Source of the DNA: Takifugu bimaculatus
Taxonomy: Eukaryota; Chordata; Actinopteri; Tetraodontiformes; Tetraodontidae
Direction of reading: 5' to 3'
DNA length: 64,000 nt
Assembly: GCA_004026145.2 (NCBI GenBank)
Contig: CP034983.1
Coordinates: 10,122,658-10,186,657 of the forward strand
Shown in pieces: positions 1 through 11,434 of this stretch. The number at the start of each line of letters is the position of its first letter. The stretch's first letter is position 1. The notes under the pieces are model-generated. The model saw nothing but the letters and a program-made list of their open reading frames with translations. It was not told where the DNA came from and did not search any database. The position numbers and the translations under genes are program-made.

Positions 1-1165
1 AAGAAAAAAAATTCTTCCCATCTGAAATTCGGGGCGAGACAATCCGAAAAAGGCAACTATCTCCAAATATGAGCTTTCTGAGCGACTGATGTGAAGCTGG
101 TGAAACCAGTTTGACGACCATTGTGAAACCAGGAGCAGTGTAAATGGGGGGGGGGGGGGGGGGCAGTGAGTGGATGCTGCATTCATCAAACACACAATAG
201 TCAGAAGAGAAGAAGGAAGAACAGAAGCCCGTGTTCCTCAGTGTTGGTGTGGAGACGCCTGTTTGGAGGAGCAGGAAGCAGGCTGGACTCTTCCAGCTGG
301 CTTTAATGCCACTTCTCTTCTGAGAACCTCCCAGCAGCTTTCTCTCCACCATCTTTTTACGCTGAAGGTTTTTGATCATTTCAGGTCAGATGTTCTTGGA
401 CTGAGGTTAAACATGTTTGTTCTTGTGCTCGGAGCGAACCGACGATCCTCTAAAGTCAGGCATCCTAAAGGTGGATGTTTTCTGAGGCCTGGAGGCTTTA
501 AAGTGGCGCTTTTACCCACTTGTCCTCGTTCTGTTGGAAACTTGATACAAAAACCTTTTCTGGAGCTTCATGTTCTGCTTTTTTGAAGGAATGAAATGGT
601 TTCATCAGCGCTGCCGGGGGCTGAGCAGGCTTCATAAATCTGAAGCTCTGAGATCCTTTAAAGATCTCCTGGAATCAGCAGATGGGGCTTTGATCAAAAA
701 CTGTAAGAATCAGTCAAGCTATCAAATCTTGACTCAGTCCAAGCGTGAACCAGTCCATCCAGAGCTGATTATGGCTCAGCCAGGAGGAAAGCACGGCCTG
801 GGGGGGTTCATATGGAGCAGGCACACTCTGGCTCTATTGCTACTGAAAACAGCCCTTCAGCACAGCAGCCTGGAATACAGTTCTGGAGAACACCTGTTCC
901 CAACAGAACCTGTTTAAAACGGGACCAGTAAAGATGCCCGGCGTGACCACGACCACGGGGAGAGGGGGGGGGGGGGGCAGAGACAGGCGGTAACGCCGCT
1001 GCCCACCGATTCACCTGGAAACAACAAAAACCCCAGCAGCTTGGACCCAATATGGCAGCGTGTTCCTCAGAAACGCTCCTCAAACTCTCCCCACAGCTTT
1101 ATTACTAAACAGGATTTGGGTTTTTTTGTCCGTGCTAAATGGAAAGTGTTTGTCCTTTGGTGGTC
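1..1165. other. Non-coding duplicated block with poly-G tracts
   Basis: This sequence is repeated near 20.0-21.2 kb and 41.7-42.8 kb. It contains G runs of variable length at about 144-162 and 965-976. Open frames here (for example 170-586) are shared by all copies, but nothing resembles a known protein. No splice-supported exon was found. Confidence 0.6.
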
Positions 1166-1287
1166 GGGAAGACAGAGCAACAAAGCCGCAACACTCTGGC
1201 CCTGATCGCCAGGCGCTCCCTCCTCCAGGTGTTAATTGCCCACAGGTGCGCCAGGACAAACCAGACACAACCCTGGACCCCAACATT
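1166..1287 (-). repeat. Internally deleted LTR-like fragment
   Basis: Read on the minus strand this begins TGTTGGGG and matches parts of the longer LTR-like copy at 21320-21668. It lacks the poly(A)-signal end and an internal stretch of about 44 bp. Unit 3 has the same deleted form at about 42855-42975. Confidence 0.55.
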
Positions 1288-1418
1288 TAAGGGTCGTTTT
1301 CCTTCCACTTCTCAGTCACCGACGTGTCCAAATTCACAGGACCTGCCCAAAGGTTCCCGTTTCTGTCATCCTCGCAAAAACGGACTAAAAGGACGCTTCT
1401 CCGGGTCATCCAGCTCAC

Positions 1419-1487
1419 CTTGTCCAGGCAGCTCACTTTCTCTGTCGGGTAGACGATCTTCCCACAGCGGGCGCACTGAGGGTTCAT
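1419..1487 (-). CDS. LASP/nebulette-family first coding exon, unit 1 copy
   Basis: The exon encodes 23 residues, beginning MNPQCARCGKIVYPTEK and ending CLDK, then a GTGAGC donor in phase 0. This is the start of the N-terminal LIM domain of LASP1/nebulette-type actin-binding adaptors; the two cysteines of CARC are the first zinc ligands. The MNPQC start resembles the nebulette (LASP2) form, while the following Ile resembles LASP1, so the paralog is not assigned. A frame is open upstream, but the conserved family start is this Met. No second LIM exon (the part with the FWHKACF-like motif) was found downstream on the minus strand before the next unit edge. This copy is therefore either a stranded exon or the first exon of a gene extending left of the window. 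GC-rich 5' sequence with an ETS-type site lies just upstream. Confidence 0.75.
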
Positions 1488-1760
1488 CCTCGGAACCTCC
1501 TCCGCGGTCTCCTCCGCTTCTTTAAAACAGATATAGTTGCCGTCGCCGGCAGCCGAGCGCCACAAGTTCCAGCAAACGTTTGACAACCAGCAGCGACGAC
1601 AAAATGTAGAGATACAAGTCAGTAGGAGACAGACGGAGCCTCTGTGGACGCACGAAGGAGCCGCGTCCGGGCTGGAGACTCGCTGATGCTGCGCTGACAA
1701 CCACCGTCAGTGACAAGCTAGCGAGAGTGAGCTCACGAGACCGGAAATTAGCGACAGTAA

Positions 1761-1768
1761 CCGGAAGT
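1761..1768. promoter_or_regulatory. ETS-type site CCGGAAGT upstream of the LIM exon
   Basis: CCGGAAGT lies about 275 bp upstream of the minus-strand LIM start codon, near a second CCGGAAAT at about 1741. ETS/GABP-like sites are typical of TATA-less vertebrate promoters. The octamer is kept in the other units at 22144-22151 and 43449-43456. The promoter role is inferred. Confidence 0.4.
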
Positions 1769-2305
1769 AAACAAAGGAGCAGACAACTTTGCTTTCAAGT
1801 TTCATTCAAATATGAAAATAATAAATACATTTAAACTTAACAGAAAATATAAAGACTCATCAACTTTATTTATACCCAAAATATAGTCATTACATAAACT
1901 TCCTCATGCAAATATTTACACAGTATGATATTAAACTATTAGCATTACACAAATGTAATTTAAGTTATACTCAAAAATACATGTAAAATGTTTCGATCCT
2001 CAGTCACATAACACAAAGCAGATAAACACATAAGGAAACACAGTAAAGTTTCAAATTAAAAAAATCAAATCTAAGTAAAAATTAAATTGAGAATCTGTGA
2101 CTGTGTACTGCGCAATCCCTTGCTTATTCTAAGCTTATTCTTTTTATTTTAATTATTTAGCTTGCTGTTAACTATTGTCTTCCTGATTTAGGCGTAACGA
2201 GCTGCAGGTGCAGAGGATATATGAACATGTGGTTTTTCCACTATAGCACACACACATACACACATCAGTATCAGTGTTCCAAATCCTGTTTTCTTTTTCT
2301 GCCAG
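1769..2305. other. AT-rich spacer between LIM exon and chrnd exon
   Basis: Intergenic or intronic AT-rich sequence shared by all three units. It ends in a pyrimidine tract and CAG acceptor for the chrnd exon. No gene was seen. Confidence 0.5.
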
Positions 2306-2716
2306 CTCTTCCTCGAGCGATTACCCCGCATCTTGCGCATGTCCCGCCCTGCTGAGGCAGAGCCGTACTGGGATGGAGCGTTACCACGGCGATCCAGCTC
2401 AGTGGGCTACATTGCCTCGGCTGAGGAGTACGACAGTGTGAAGTCCCGCAGTGAGCTGATGTTTGAGAAACAGTCTGGGAGACACGGACTTGTGACCCGA
2501 GTCACACACGCTGCGAGTACGTTTCCAGAAACATTTAAACACATGAGATATAGAAGCATCAGTAGCTTCATTTGAGTTCTGAGCTTTGGTGTCTGTGTGT
2601 AGCTGTGAAACCACAAGAAGAGGGAGGAGCGAGCGATCAGCTGTACGCAGAGATCAAGCCGGCTGTGGATGGAGCCACTACATCATTAAACACATGCGCA
2701 ACAAGAACGACTACTA
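2306..2716 (+). pseudogene. chrnd: chrnd cytoplasmic-loop exons, decayed copy
   Basis: Two exons of the muscle nicotinic acetylcholine receptor delta subunit. The first (2306-2516) follows a pyrimidine tract plus CAG and encodes the M3-M4 loop, with motifs RMSRPAEAEPYW, RRSSSVGYIA and KSRSELMFEKQS. The second (2603 to about 2716) encodes the pre-M4 helix, with QLYAEIKPAVDGA. Compared with the unit-2 copy, one A is missing after GGAGCC at about 2672, which shifts the frame. The 3' splice-donor end is also replaced: the unit-2 sequence reads AATGAG then GTCAGA, and here AT-rich repeat follows GACTAC. No M1-M3 exons precede it and no M4 exon follows. This is a duplicated fragment of a receptor gene and cannot make a channel. 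Confidence 0.85.
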
Positions 2717-3079
2717 CCTAATCAGTAATAGTATAATAGTAATAGTAACGGTAAATAGTAATGGCAAATAGTAACGTATAATAAATACATATGAAGAGAC
2801 AATTAAGAGAATGTTTTCATGCTGATAAGAGTGGCCGAGGAGCCATTTAGAACTTTATAAAGATGCATTGTGTGATACCAGGAACTAATTTAACTTCAAG
2901 GCGAAGCTGCTTCTGCTTTGTCGACCATCGACTGATCTCCTGAAAGTCCACCACCGCTTTTTAAAAACTGAATTTTTCATCTATGGACGGAGTAGACGGC
3001 AGATGTTTCCACAGATGCTCTTCACCAGTGGTCAGTGAGTGATGCAGCAGATGAGTGGGAGTTGACTGGCTTCAACCAG

Positions 3080-6000
3080 CTACTGACTCAATGTCTGCAG
3101 CCCATAGTCTGGATTCTCTACGAGATCAGACAGCAGCTTCAGCTCTGAATCCTGCAGATTGTTGATGCTGAGGTCCAGTTCTCTGAGATGGGAGGGATTG
3201 GACCTCAGCGCCGAGGCCAAAGAGTCACAGCTGATCTTTGATAAGTTGCAGTCCCTTAATCTAAATAAAGAAGGGAAACTTTTATAAGGTTATAAGTGAA
3301 ACCAGTATTAATCTGAAACGTGAATCAAAGGCATGATCTGTAAATATTTAATTTAGTTACAGGTTAAAAAATGATAGTAATATGTAATTACCACAATTCC
3401 AACCTCTCAGGTTTGCACTGTTCCAAAGGAGAATATACAGTATATTGTTCTGGCCCTCACTCTTCCCAGGTTCTCCCCACCTCTTTCCCTCCCATCTCAT
3501 CATGGAGATCCATCTCACCTGTGGCTCATCTTTAAAGGCACAACCTGTCTTAGATGACTTCCTGTCTCCCTCACCATCTCCCTCCTCCTTGGCTGGTGTC
3601 TACCAGGCACCCTCACGTAGTTTTATCTCATTTTGGTTACCATCTGTCGGCTTTTTCATTGTCCTTAAATCAATTTATCGTGAATAAGTGGTCCCCGTGT
3701 GGCCCTCCCTCCTGAAGGAACTGGGCACAACACACACACTCAGAAAGTGTGAGGACCCTCGGATGGAATAATGGACATTTTTGAGAATGGTGTTTACCTC
3801 AGAGTTTCCAGTCGGGAGTTTGGAAAGTGGAGAAAACCACAGAGCAGCTTCACTCCTGAATCCTGCAGCTTGTTGAGGCTGAGGTCCAGTTCTCTGAGAT
3901 GGGAGGGATTGGACCTCAGCGCCGAGGCCAGAGAGTCACAGCTGATCTCTGATAACCTGCAGTAACGCAATCTGAAAAATGCAGGATGAGGTTATACGGT
4001 GCAGGTCTGCATGTTATCTGCGTCAGTACTAAACCTTAGTTCTTAGTTGGGTCAGACCTGAATTCACGATATTACAAGGAATTTTTTTAATGTGGTGCAT
4101 CACAGCAGTGTTGAGAACAGCCTCACTTCACCATCTTAGCAGCTGGTATATAGGTAGAAAAATGAAGACTGACCTGAGCGTCTCCAGTTTACAGTTTGGA
4201 CTCTCCAGGCCAGAACAGAGCCGCTTCACTCCTGAATCCTGCAACGTGTTGAAGCTCAGGTCCAGAACCCTCAGATGGGAGCGGTTGGACTTCAGAGCTG
4301 AGGCCACAGAATCACAGCAGGTCTCTGATAAACTGCAGCCACTTAGGCTAAAATAACAATTATTTTGAGAGAAGACAAATAAAAATCAACATGTACCAGA
4401 GCAAAACACAGCTTACAAGCAACAAACCTCTGGTCCTGCACCGGCTTATCTGCCGTATGTTCCTATTTTGGGTTCTTTCAGGGCGGTAGGACAAGATCTA
4501 CAGCGTATGTAAAGTGTGTGTAGGTCAAAATACCTTCCAAGTTTGTGAAACCACATTTCTCAATAGCACTCAACTCTTGTCAGGAGTTGGGACAAAGCGA
4601 CCCACTCCTGATAGCTTGTGGGCAATGCTGCAGCGACCCTGCAATCCCTACACTCTCTGGTGAAACCAAATCAAAGGTTTTAGACACTGCCGGATGCTGG
4701 AAGGGTGGCTATAGTCTGGACGCATCGTTCCCCTGGCTGCACATTTCTCCAACAATGATTGGCAGCTGGTGTCTCTTGTTCTCCAGATGAGAGAAGGAAA
4801 GAGAGCCACCCCACAGTGTGTTTGATTGCCCCACTGCAAGCTCAATGCTGCCAGAAAACATTGCAGGAGCATCAATTCCCCTCAGGGCATCAACAAGGAC
4901 CTCAGGAAAAGGTGCAGCTGCGACCTACTAGAGACAAGCACACTGAGCTGAGATTCAAAGCCCTCTCCTCCCAAGAGAAGAGCTTGTTTGTTGGAGGCTC
5001 TTCTGGGCGATACCTGGTGCCACAGCTCCAGCTCAGCCCGTCTCTGGAGCTGAGGTGGAGCTTAGCAAGTTTCATGGTTCTCCACCACTTCCTCTCGCTG
5101 AGGACCTTCTCAGCTGGTGGTTTCTGCTCCACCTTCCAAGTTGAGCAAGTGATACTTCTGCATTCCTGCCACCAGTGTCTCTGCAGAAAGAGTCTTCTCT
5201 ACTGTTTATATTAGATTTTTGGTTGATGTCTTAGATGTTGTTGACTAAGAGCAGGTTTTTCTTTAATAACATAGAAAGATTCGAATAGAAGAGCAAATGT
5301 ATTATTTTATGAGCTACTTCCACTACTATTATATACACATACTTCCATATGGTCTTAGATTGCAAGCTGCATTTATTGCATCGTTCATAGAAAGTCATAT
5401 TTGTGAGGAGAAAAACTCAAATAAGGTCATTTTCATTAATGATCATTACAAAAGAAGGAGGCGATGAACAAACAGATTTATATAAAAATTCGTGAAAACT
5501 TCTGCATGGAAACCTTTTTAAAATGGTTGCATTGTGTAGAATCGGTGTAGAATCAACTTGTTGATTTCTGATTTGGACTCCAATGGAAGTGAGGTGCAAC
5601 AATTGTGGATGCTGAAAGCTTCAGATCTTCATGAAGGTTTCTGTGGTTGGACTGACCTGCTGCCCCTTTAAGAGGGAGGCAGGTTTGGGCTTCTGGCTGG
5701 AATGAAGCCACCTAAGATGAGAATGACTGCAGGCTTTCGGTACCAAGGTTTAACAGGGTGCTCACTTCACACTTGGGCTTTTCTCTTTTTTGGGATGGGT
5801 TTTCTCAGTAGAGAAGGGGCATGGCACACTGCAGCAGCTTTCTTTTTGGGTTTTCTAGTTTTCCTTCTGATCTTTAAAAGACAGGAAGAACCATTTTTGA
5901 TGTGTCTGAATGTTTGGGCGGTTTTGTGGCCAGCCTAAAATAAAACAAGACAAATCTACAGCTGATACTTCCTTTCTAGTCATTGATGACCATCCTCAGA

Positions 6001-9000
6001 TGGGACAGATTTCCACAACCAATTTAATACTGCAAATCTGTCCTGTGTGGTCTTTTTTCTGAGAACTGTAACACTACGTTTATAACAAAGATCAAACATG
6101 TAAACATTTATTGTCTAACTAGTTACACCTGGGAAAGTACTGGATCATCTCTGACTGACCTGAGAGTCTCCAGCTTACAGAGAGGATCCTGGAGAAAACC
6201 ACAGAGCTGCTTCACTGCTGGATCCTTCAGCTGGTTCTGACTCAGCTCCAGAACCCTCAGATGGGAGGGATTGGACCTCAGCGCCGAGGCCAGAGAGTCA
6301 CAGCTGATCTCTGATAACCAGCAGTTAATCAATCTAAAAACCACAATAAATCCCATTTGTTTCAGTCAGACGTGTTCAGATTTTGCTTTGCTTAGTTCAA
6401 AATAAATCTGCTTGGAATCTTTGTAGATGAATGAAATACGGACTTTAGACACAGCTGAACTGACCTGAGAGTCTCCAGCTGACAGTTTGGACTCTCCAGT
6501 CCAGAACAGAGCAGCTTCACCCCTGAATCCTCTAGACTGTTGTAGTTCAGGTCCAGAACCCTCAGATGGGAGGGACTGGACCTCAGCGCCGAGGCCAGAG
6601 AGTCACAGCTGAGCTCTGATAAACTGCAGCTGCTCAAACTGAATAAAGACAAAATACAACCTGTCAGATATGAGAAGATATGTTGAGTCCACACTTGATT
6701 CTGAAAACCTGAACAGGAAAACAGTCGACAGAACATCTGGTGTTTCAGATAGTCACCCAAAAATAATCGGTCAGAAATGGAGATGTTCTTTAGGAGATAT
6801 AAAACAGAACAGAGATAGTTTTTAAGTTAAATTCCCAGCTGGAGCTGTGAACAAGCTGACCTTTAACCTTCAAACATTGAATTTAAAAGCTTCTAACACT
6901 GGACAACACGAGAAGAACAAAGTGTCTGGTGAGATCACTCAATGGAGCCTTTTCCTGACAGAGTCACTCATGTCTGCTGTTAACAGCCTGTGTTCTTAAT
7001 CACATCTGGACTTACTCGGCCTTCCTGCAGTTCCTCACAGCTGGAATCAGGCAACGTCGTCCCTCATCTGAGGTGTTGTACTGCTGCAGGTTCAGCTCAT
7101 CCAGAACCTCCTCTGACATCTGCAGCAGGTAGGCCAGAGCTGAACAGTGGATCTCTGACAGTTTCCTGTCTGATTTCTTCTCTGACTTCAGGAACTCTTG
7201 GATCTCCTGATGGACTGACTGATCCTTCATCTCCATCAGACAGTGGAAGATGTTGATGCTTCTGTCTGGGGAGATTTCATCACTGTTCACCTCCTTCAGG
7301 TTGTTGAGGACCTTCTGGATGGTTTCTGGATGGTTCTCCGTCTGATCCAACAGTCCACCCAAGATCCTCTGATTGGACTCCAGAGAGAGACCATGAAGGA
7401 AGCGAACAAACAAGTCCAGGTGGCCATTTTTACTTTCAAGAGATTCCATTAGTGCTCTCATGAGGAAGTCATCAAGAGATGTGGCTGGATCGTAATTTAA
7501 CAACCCAACAAACCAGGAAAAAGGGTTTGGTTCCAAATATTTTGTGAAAGACTCCATAATCCTTTTATTGATGGTGTAACGGTGGAACATGTAGACGGCA
7601 GCCAGAAACTCCTGAATGCTCAGATGAACAAAGCAGTAGACTGATTTCTGGAAGATCACACTCTCTCTTTTGAAGATCTCTGTACAAACTCCTGAGTACA
7701 CCGACACCTCGGAGACGTCCAGTCCACATCGCTCCAGGTCTTCTGAGTAGAACATGATGTTTCCTTTCTCCAGATGTTCAAACGCCAGCCGACCCAACTT
7801 CAGAAGGAGTTTTTTATCAGCCTTAGTCAGTTTCCCTGGTCTCTGCTTTCCTCCATACTTCTGCTTCTTCCTCTTTATCTGAACCCTCAGGAAGTGTGAG
7901 TAGAGGTCAGTCAGGGTTTTGGGCAGCTCTCCTCTCTGGTCTCTGGTCATCATGTCCTCCAGAACTATAGCAGTGATCCAGCAGAAAACTGGGATCAGAC
8001 ACATGATGTGGAGGCTCCTGGAGGCCTTGATGTGTGAGATGATTCTCTTGGACAGATCTTCATCACTGAACCTCCTCCTGAAGTACTCCTCCTTCTGGGA
8101 GTCAGTGAAGCCTCGTACTTCTGTGATCCTGTCAACACACGAGGGAGGAATCTGATGGGCTGCTGCAGGTCTGGAGGTGATCCAGATGAGAGCTGAGGGA
8201 AGCAGGTTCCCCTGGATGAGGTTCACCAGGAGCACGTCAACTGACGATACTTGAGTGACATCAGAGATGACCTGATGCTTGTTGAAACCCAGTGAAAATC
8301 TGCTTTCATCCAGGCCATCAAAGATGAACAGAAGTTTCCAGACAGTCAGATCTTCTGCTCTGATCTTCTGTAATGGTGGATGGAAAACATGAAGCAGTGA
8401 GAGAAGACTGTGCTGCTCATCTCTGATCAAGTTCAGCTCCCTGCATGAGAGCGGAAGCACCAGACTGATGTCTTGGTTCTCCAAACCTTCTGCCCAGTCC
8501 AGACTGAACTTCTGCACTGAGAAGGTTTTTCCAACGCCGGCGACACCGTTGGTCAGAACCACTCTGATGTGTCTCTGTTGCTCAGATAAGACTTTGAAGA
8601 TGTCCTGGCACTTGATTGGAGTGTCCTGGATGTTCTTCTTGGAGGTTATCTCAAGCTGTCTCACCTCATGTTGTGTGTCCACCTCCTCACTTTGTCCCTC
8701 AGTGATGTAGAGCTCAGTGTAGATCTTGTTCAGCAGGGTTCCACTTCCTGCTTCATGAGTTCCTTCAGTCACATGTTCACATCTTCTCTTCAGACTCATC
8801 TTATGACCTTCTATCACCTCCTGCAGATCACTTCCTGAACATAAGTAAACCAATGATTTCCATCTATAATAAATCATCAACACAACTACAAATTCATGAC
8901 ATCACAAGTTAATTTTATATTGAACAGTTTTACTTTGTTTGGGCTTCATTTCAGCATCTCCAGATCTGCTTCCAGATTGTGAACAAGAGGACTCTCCTGG

Positions 9001-9418
9001 TGGAGCTGACTGGTCCCAGTTTGATAGGATGTGCTCCCCCCTCTCACTTTGAAACAGATCTCTATTAGTCCTTTGATTTATAGGATGAAAGAAGCTGATC
9101 AAGACTCAATATTGTTCAAGCATTTATGTCTGAATTTATCTTTCAGTTTTAAACGTGATTCTTGATTCTAATCAACAATATTCACATTAAGTATGTAACT
9201 ATATGACTGTCTGAGGTTTAAGTGTTAAACATCTCCAATAATAAACTCACAACCTGCTGCTGTTAATGTGACTAACAGCTGGCACACAAACACATCATCA
9301 CGCTTTAGTTTTCTTACATTTTGTCTGAACTTCTGAATTTTATTATTCTATCTATGGACCGGTCACTCTTCAGGGACACCCAGCTGGGCACTGTGGACTC
9401 TGCTCTGTCCTCGTCCAT
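3080..9418 (-). CDS. NLR-1: FISNA-NACHT-LRR receptor (NLRC3-like)
   Basis: Eight-exon model: 9318-9418 (exon 1A, Met of MDEDRAES), 8934-9070, 7016-8834 (FISNA and NACHT), LRR exons 6465-6638, 6160-6333, 4174-4347 and 3798-3971, and terminal LRR exon 3080-3260 with a TAG stop. All junctions are GT/AG and phase-compatible; the total is 2934 nt, 977 residues. Fish NLR-C proteins are cytosolic innate sensors or regulators that use NACHT nucleotide binding and LRR recognition. Walker A GVAGVGKT lies at about residues 175-182 and Walker B LLFIFDGLDE at about 246-255. Each internal LRR exon is exactly 174 nt and encodes one 58-residue double-repeat unit of the type SHLRVLDLN...GVKLLC. There is no PYD, CARD or B30.2 domain, so the partner is unclear. 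Extra first exons lie upstream (11223, 13128, 14952, 17269). No frame break was seen. Confidence 0.85.
3261..6159. other. NLR-1 LRR introns
   Basis: Introns between the LRR exons, with the exons at 3798-3971 and 4174-4347 embedded. The 4380-6120 stretch recurs at about 32,860-34,600 and 46,020-47,770. The interval 3520-3560 keeps the empty site (GGCACAACCTGTC) for the MITE found in NLR-2. Open frames in 4545-5214 are shared with the paralogous introns, and no protein was recognised. Confidence 0.6.
7016..8834 (-). CDS. NLR-1 exon 3, FISNA plus NACHT
   Basis: A single 1819-nt exon, bounded by a TTATGTTCAG acceptor and a GTAAGT donor. It starts with the FISNA (fish-specific NACHT-associated) region, containing SLKRRCEHVTEGT and LLNKIYTELYITEG, followed by NACHT with Walker A, Walker B, LIWITSRPAA (sensor 1-like Arg) and a winged-helix-like segment around FVHLSIQEFLAA. 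It ends with the linker QYNTSDEGRR just before the LRR exons. The frame is open throughout. Confidence 0.9.
8934..9070 (-). CDS. NLR-1 exon 2, N-terminal linker
   Basis: A 137-nt exon encoding a low-complexity linker with WDQSAPPGESSCSQSG. It is phased to join exon 1 (two leftover bases) to the FISNA exon. An equivalent lies in NLR-3 at 57470-57606. No known domain is visible. The short disordered segment is typical of the N-terminus of fish NLR-C proteins. Confidence 0.65.
9318..9418 (-). CDS. NLR first exon, variant 1A, copy 1
   Basis: A 101-nt first coding exon beginning MDEDRAESTVPSWVSLKSD, with donor GTAAGA. It leaves two bases to pair with the first base of exon 2. It is the 1A exon nearest NLR-1 and the default start used in the gene model. 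Matching 1A exons are at 11223, 13128 and 57853. Confidence 0.65.
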
Positions 9419-9529
9419 CCTGAGGAAACATCAGAAATAGTGATGAGACTGTGATGAAGGTAAATAATCTGGAGAGGTTGTAGTTAAATAATCCCAATTC
9501 ACTGCATTTTTATCAAACAGGAACATTTC

Positions 9530-10805
9530 AGATCAGGGGGGCCGTTCTTCCCAATCACACCTCTCCAGGTCTCACTGTCGCTGCCGACGTGATCATTGAA
9601 GTCACCCAGGAGGACGAGGGAGCCCCCAGGAGGAGCACTCTCCAGCACTCCCTCTCAGGACTCCAAAAAGGGTGGATATGCTGAAGTGCTGTTTGGGCCA
9701 CAGGATCCGTCCCCCCACCCAGAGGCGAAGGGAGGCTACCCTCTCATCCACCGGGGTAAACTCCAATATACAGGCACTGAGCCGGGGAGCAACCAGAATT
9801 GCCACCCCTGCCCGTCGCCTCTCACCATCGGCAACTCCAGAGTGGTAGAGAGTCCAACCCCTCTCGAGAAGACTGGTTCCAGAGCCCTTGCTGTGCGTCG
9901 AGGTGAGGCCGACTATATCTAGTCGGAACTTCTCAACCTCGCGCACCACCTCAGGCTCCTTTCCCACCAGAGAGGTGACATTCCATGTCCCTAGAGCCAG
10001 TTTATGCAGCCAGGGATCAAACCGCCAAGGTCCCTGCCTTCGGCCGCTACCCGACACACAATGCACCTGATCCCTCCTGGCCCCTTCTGCAGGTGGTGAG
10101 CCCACGGGAAGGGGGGTCCCATGTTGCCTCTTCGGGCTGTGCCCGGCCGGACTCCATGGGCAGAGGTCCGGCCACCAGGCGCTCACCAACGTGCCCCGCC
10201 CCCAGGCCTGGCTCCAGGAGGGGGCCCCGGTGACCCGCATCCGGGCAAGGAAAACTTGGCACCAATGTTGTTCAGCATCATTAGGGGGTCCTGGGCTACG
10301 CTTTGTCTGGTCCCTCACCTAGGACCTGTTTGCCATGGGTGGCCCTACCAGGGGCATAAAGCCCCAGACAACGGAGCTCCTAGGATCATTGGGACAGGCA
10401 AACCCCTCCACCACGATAAGGTGGTACCCAGAAGGGTATTGGACTTCTGTGCTCGTCTCAGATTGTCCATAACAAACATCTTGTTCAGGCATAAAGGCGT
10501 CCACATGTGCACTTGGCACCAGGACGCCTTAGGCTGCAGATCGATGATCGACTTTGTGGTCGCGTCATCGGATTTGCGGCCGCATGTTCTGGACACTCAG
10601 GTGAAGAGAGGGGCGGAGCTGTCAACTGATCACCACCTGGTGGTGAGTTGGCTCCGTTGGTGGGGAAGGATGCCGGACAGACCCGGCAGACCCAAACGTG
10701 TTGTGAGGGTCTGCTGGGAACGCTGGCGGAGTCTCCCGTCAGAAGGAGCTTCAACTCACCCCTCCGGGAGAGCTTTGACCATGTCCCGGGGGAGGCGGGG
10801 GACAT
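9530..10805. mobile_element. 5'-inverted LINE fragment, unit a
   Basis: A non-LTR retrotransposon fragment of the AP-endonuclease type often annotated in fish as 'craniofacial development protein 2-like'. The 5' UTR and N-terminal endonuclease run on the minus strand (about 10425 down to 9530; motifs LALGTWNVTSL and LVLLGDFN). The following part of the same endonuclease runs on the plus strand from about 10426 (motifs VLDFCARLRLS, MIDFVVASSD and ELSTDHHLVVSWL). The two halves meet at adjoining points of the coding frame (GVIGKNGPPDL, then P-x-x-V-LDFC), a 5' inversion of the twin-priming kind. The 3' end, including all of the reverse transcriptase, is missing. It is inactive. The clade (RTE-like) is inferred from recall only. 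Confidence 0.8.
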
Positions 10806-11222
10806 CCGTATCTAAATGGAGAGCTGGAGCACTCTACAATGATGGATATTGTTGGGAAACTTTAAAATATATGCCTAGGAATTTTTGTGAGATGATGTTA
10901 ACCCATGTAGGAGAAATGACCAGTAAAAAACAGAAGCAATTTTCAGTTTTAAAAGATTTACCACACTAAAATTAACATGGGAGTTAATGGGAGCGAACGC
11001 CTGACATGTTGATGCACCGTTTCATTTTAAGGCCCTGATGAATTTCATTTTTCACGATAGTAGAGGCTAATACCCACAAAATGATGTTTTGTATGTTTGT
11101 GAAATGTTCTAAGGCAGAGTTATGTGGTTCAGAAAACCTTACTTTAAAGGTGAGCCTTGAGGTCCAATACTGAAGGTGAAAGGGTGCCACACAAACACAT
11201 CATCACGCTTTTGTTTTCTTAC

Positions 11223-11323
11223 ATTTTGTCTGAACCTCTGAAGTTTATCATTCCATATTTGGAGTGGTCACTCTTCAGGGACACACAGCTGGGCACTGTG
11301 GACTCTGCTCTGTCCTCGTCCAT
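11223..11323 (-). CDS. NLR first exon, variant 1A, copy 2
   Basis: A 101-nt open exon starting MDEDRAESTVPSCVSLKSD with a GTAAGA donor, in the same phase as the copy nearest NLR-1. It has no NACHT exon of its own. It could only serve NLR-1 by splicing to 8934-9070, or be silent. Confidence 0.5.
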
Positions 11324-11434
11324 CCTGAGGAAACATCAGAAATAGTGATGAGACTGTGATGAAGGTAAATAATCTGGAGAGGTTGTAGTTAAATAATCCC
11401 AATTCACTGCATTTTTATCAAACAGGAACATTTC

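Noticed and set aside
170..917. Open frames of 138 and 115 codons conserved in three copies (also 20168-20915 and 41867-42542)
   Set aside because: Conservation is explained by recent segmental duplication at the DNA level. There is no known domain, no splice or codon signal, and one copy changes frame in a G run.
4545..5214. Open frames conserved in NLR introns (also about 33007-33727 and 46392-46898)
   Set aside because: Present because the introns are paralogous. Both strands are open in overlapping frames, and no protein family was recognised.
9602..10318. A 238-codon minus-strand frame that databases might label a host craniofacial development protein
   Set aside because: It is the N-terminal endonuclease part of a LINE, inverted relative to its own 3' half and amplified in tandem. 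It is not a host gene.
10121..10969. A 282-codon plus-strand frame crossing the LINE inversion point
   Set aside because: A chance fusion of antisense LINE 5' sequence with the sense endonuclease half and flanking DNA. It is not a natural protein.
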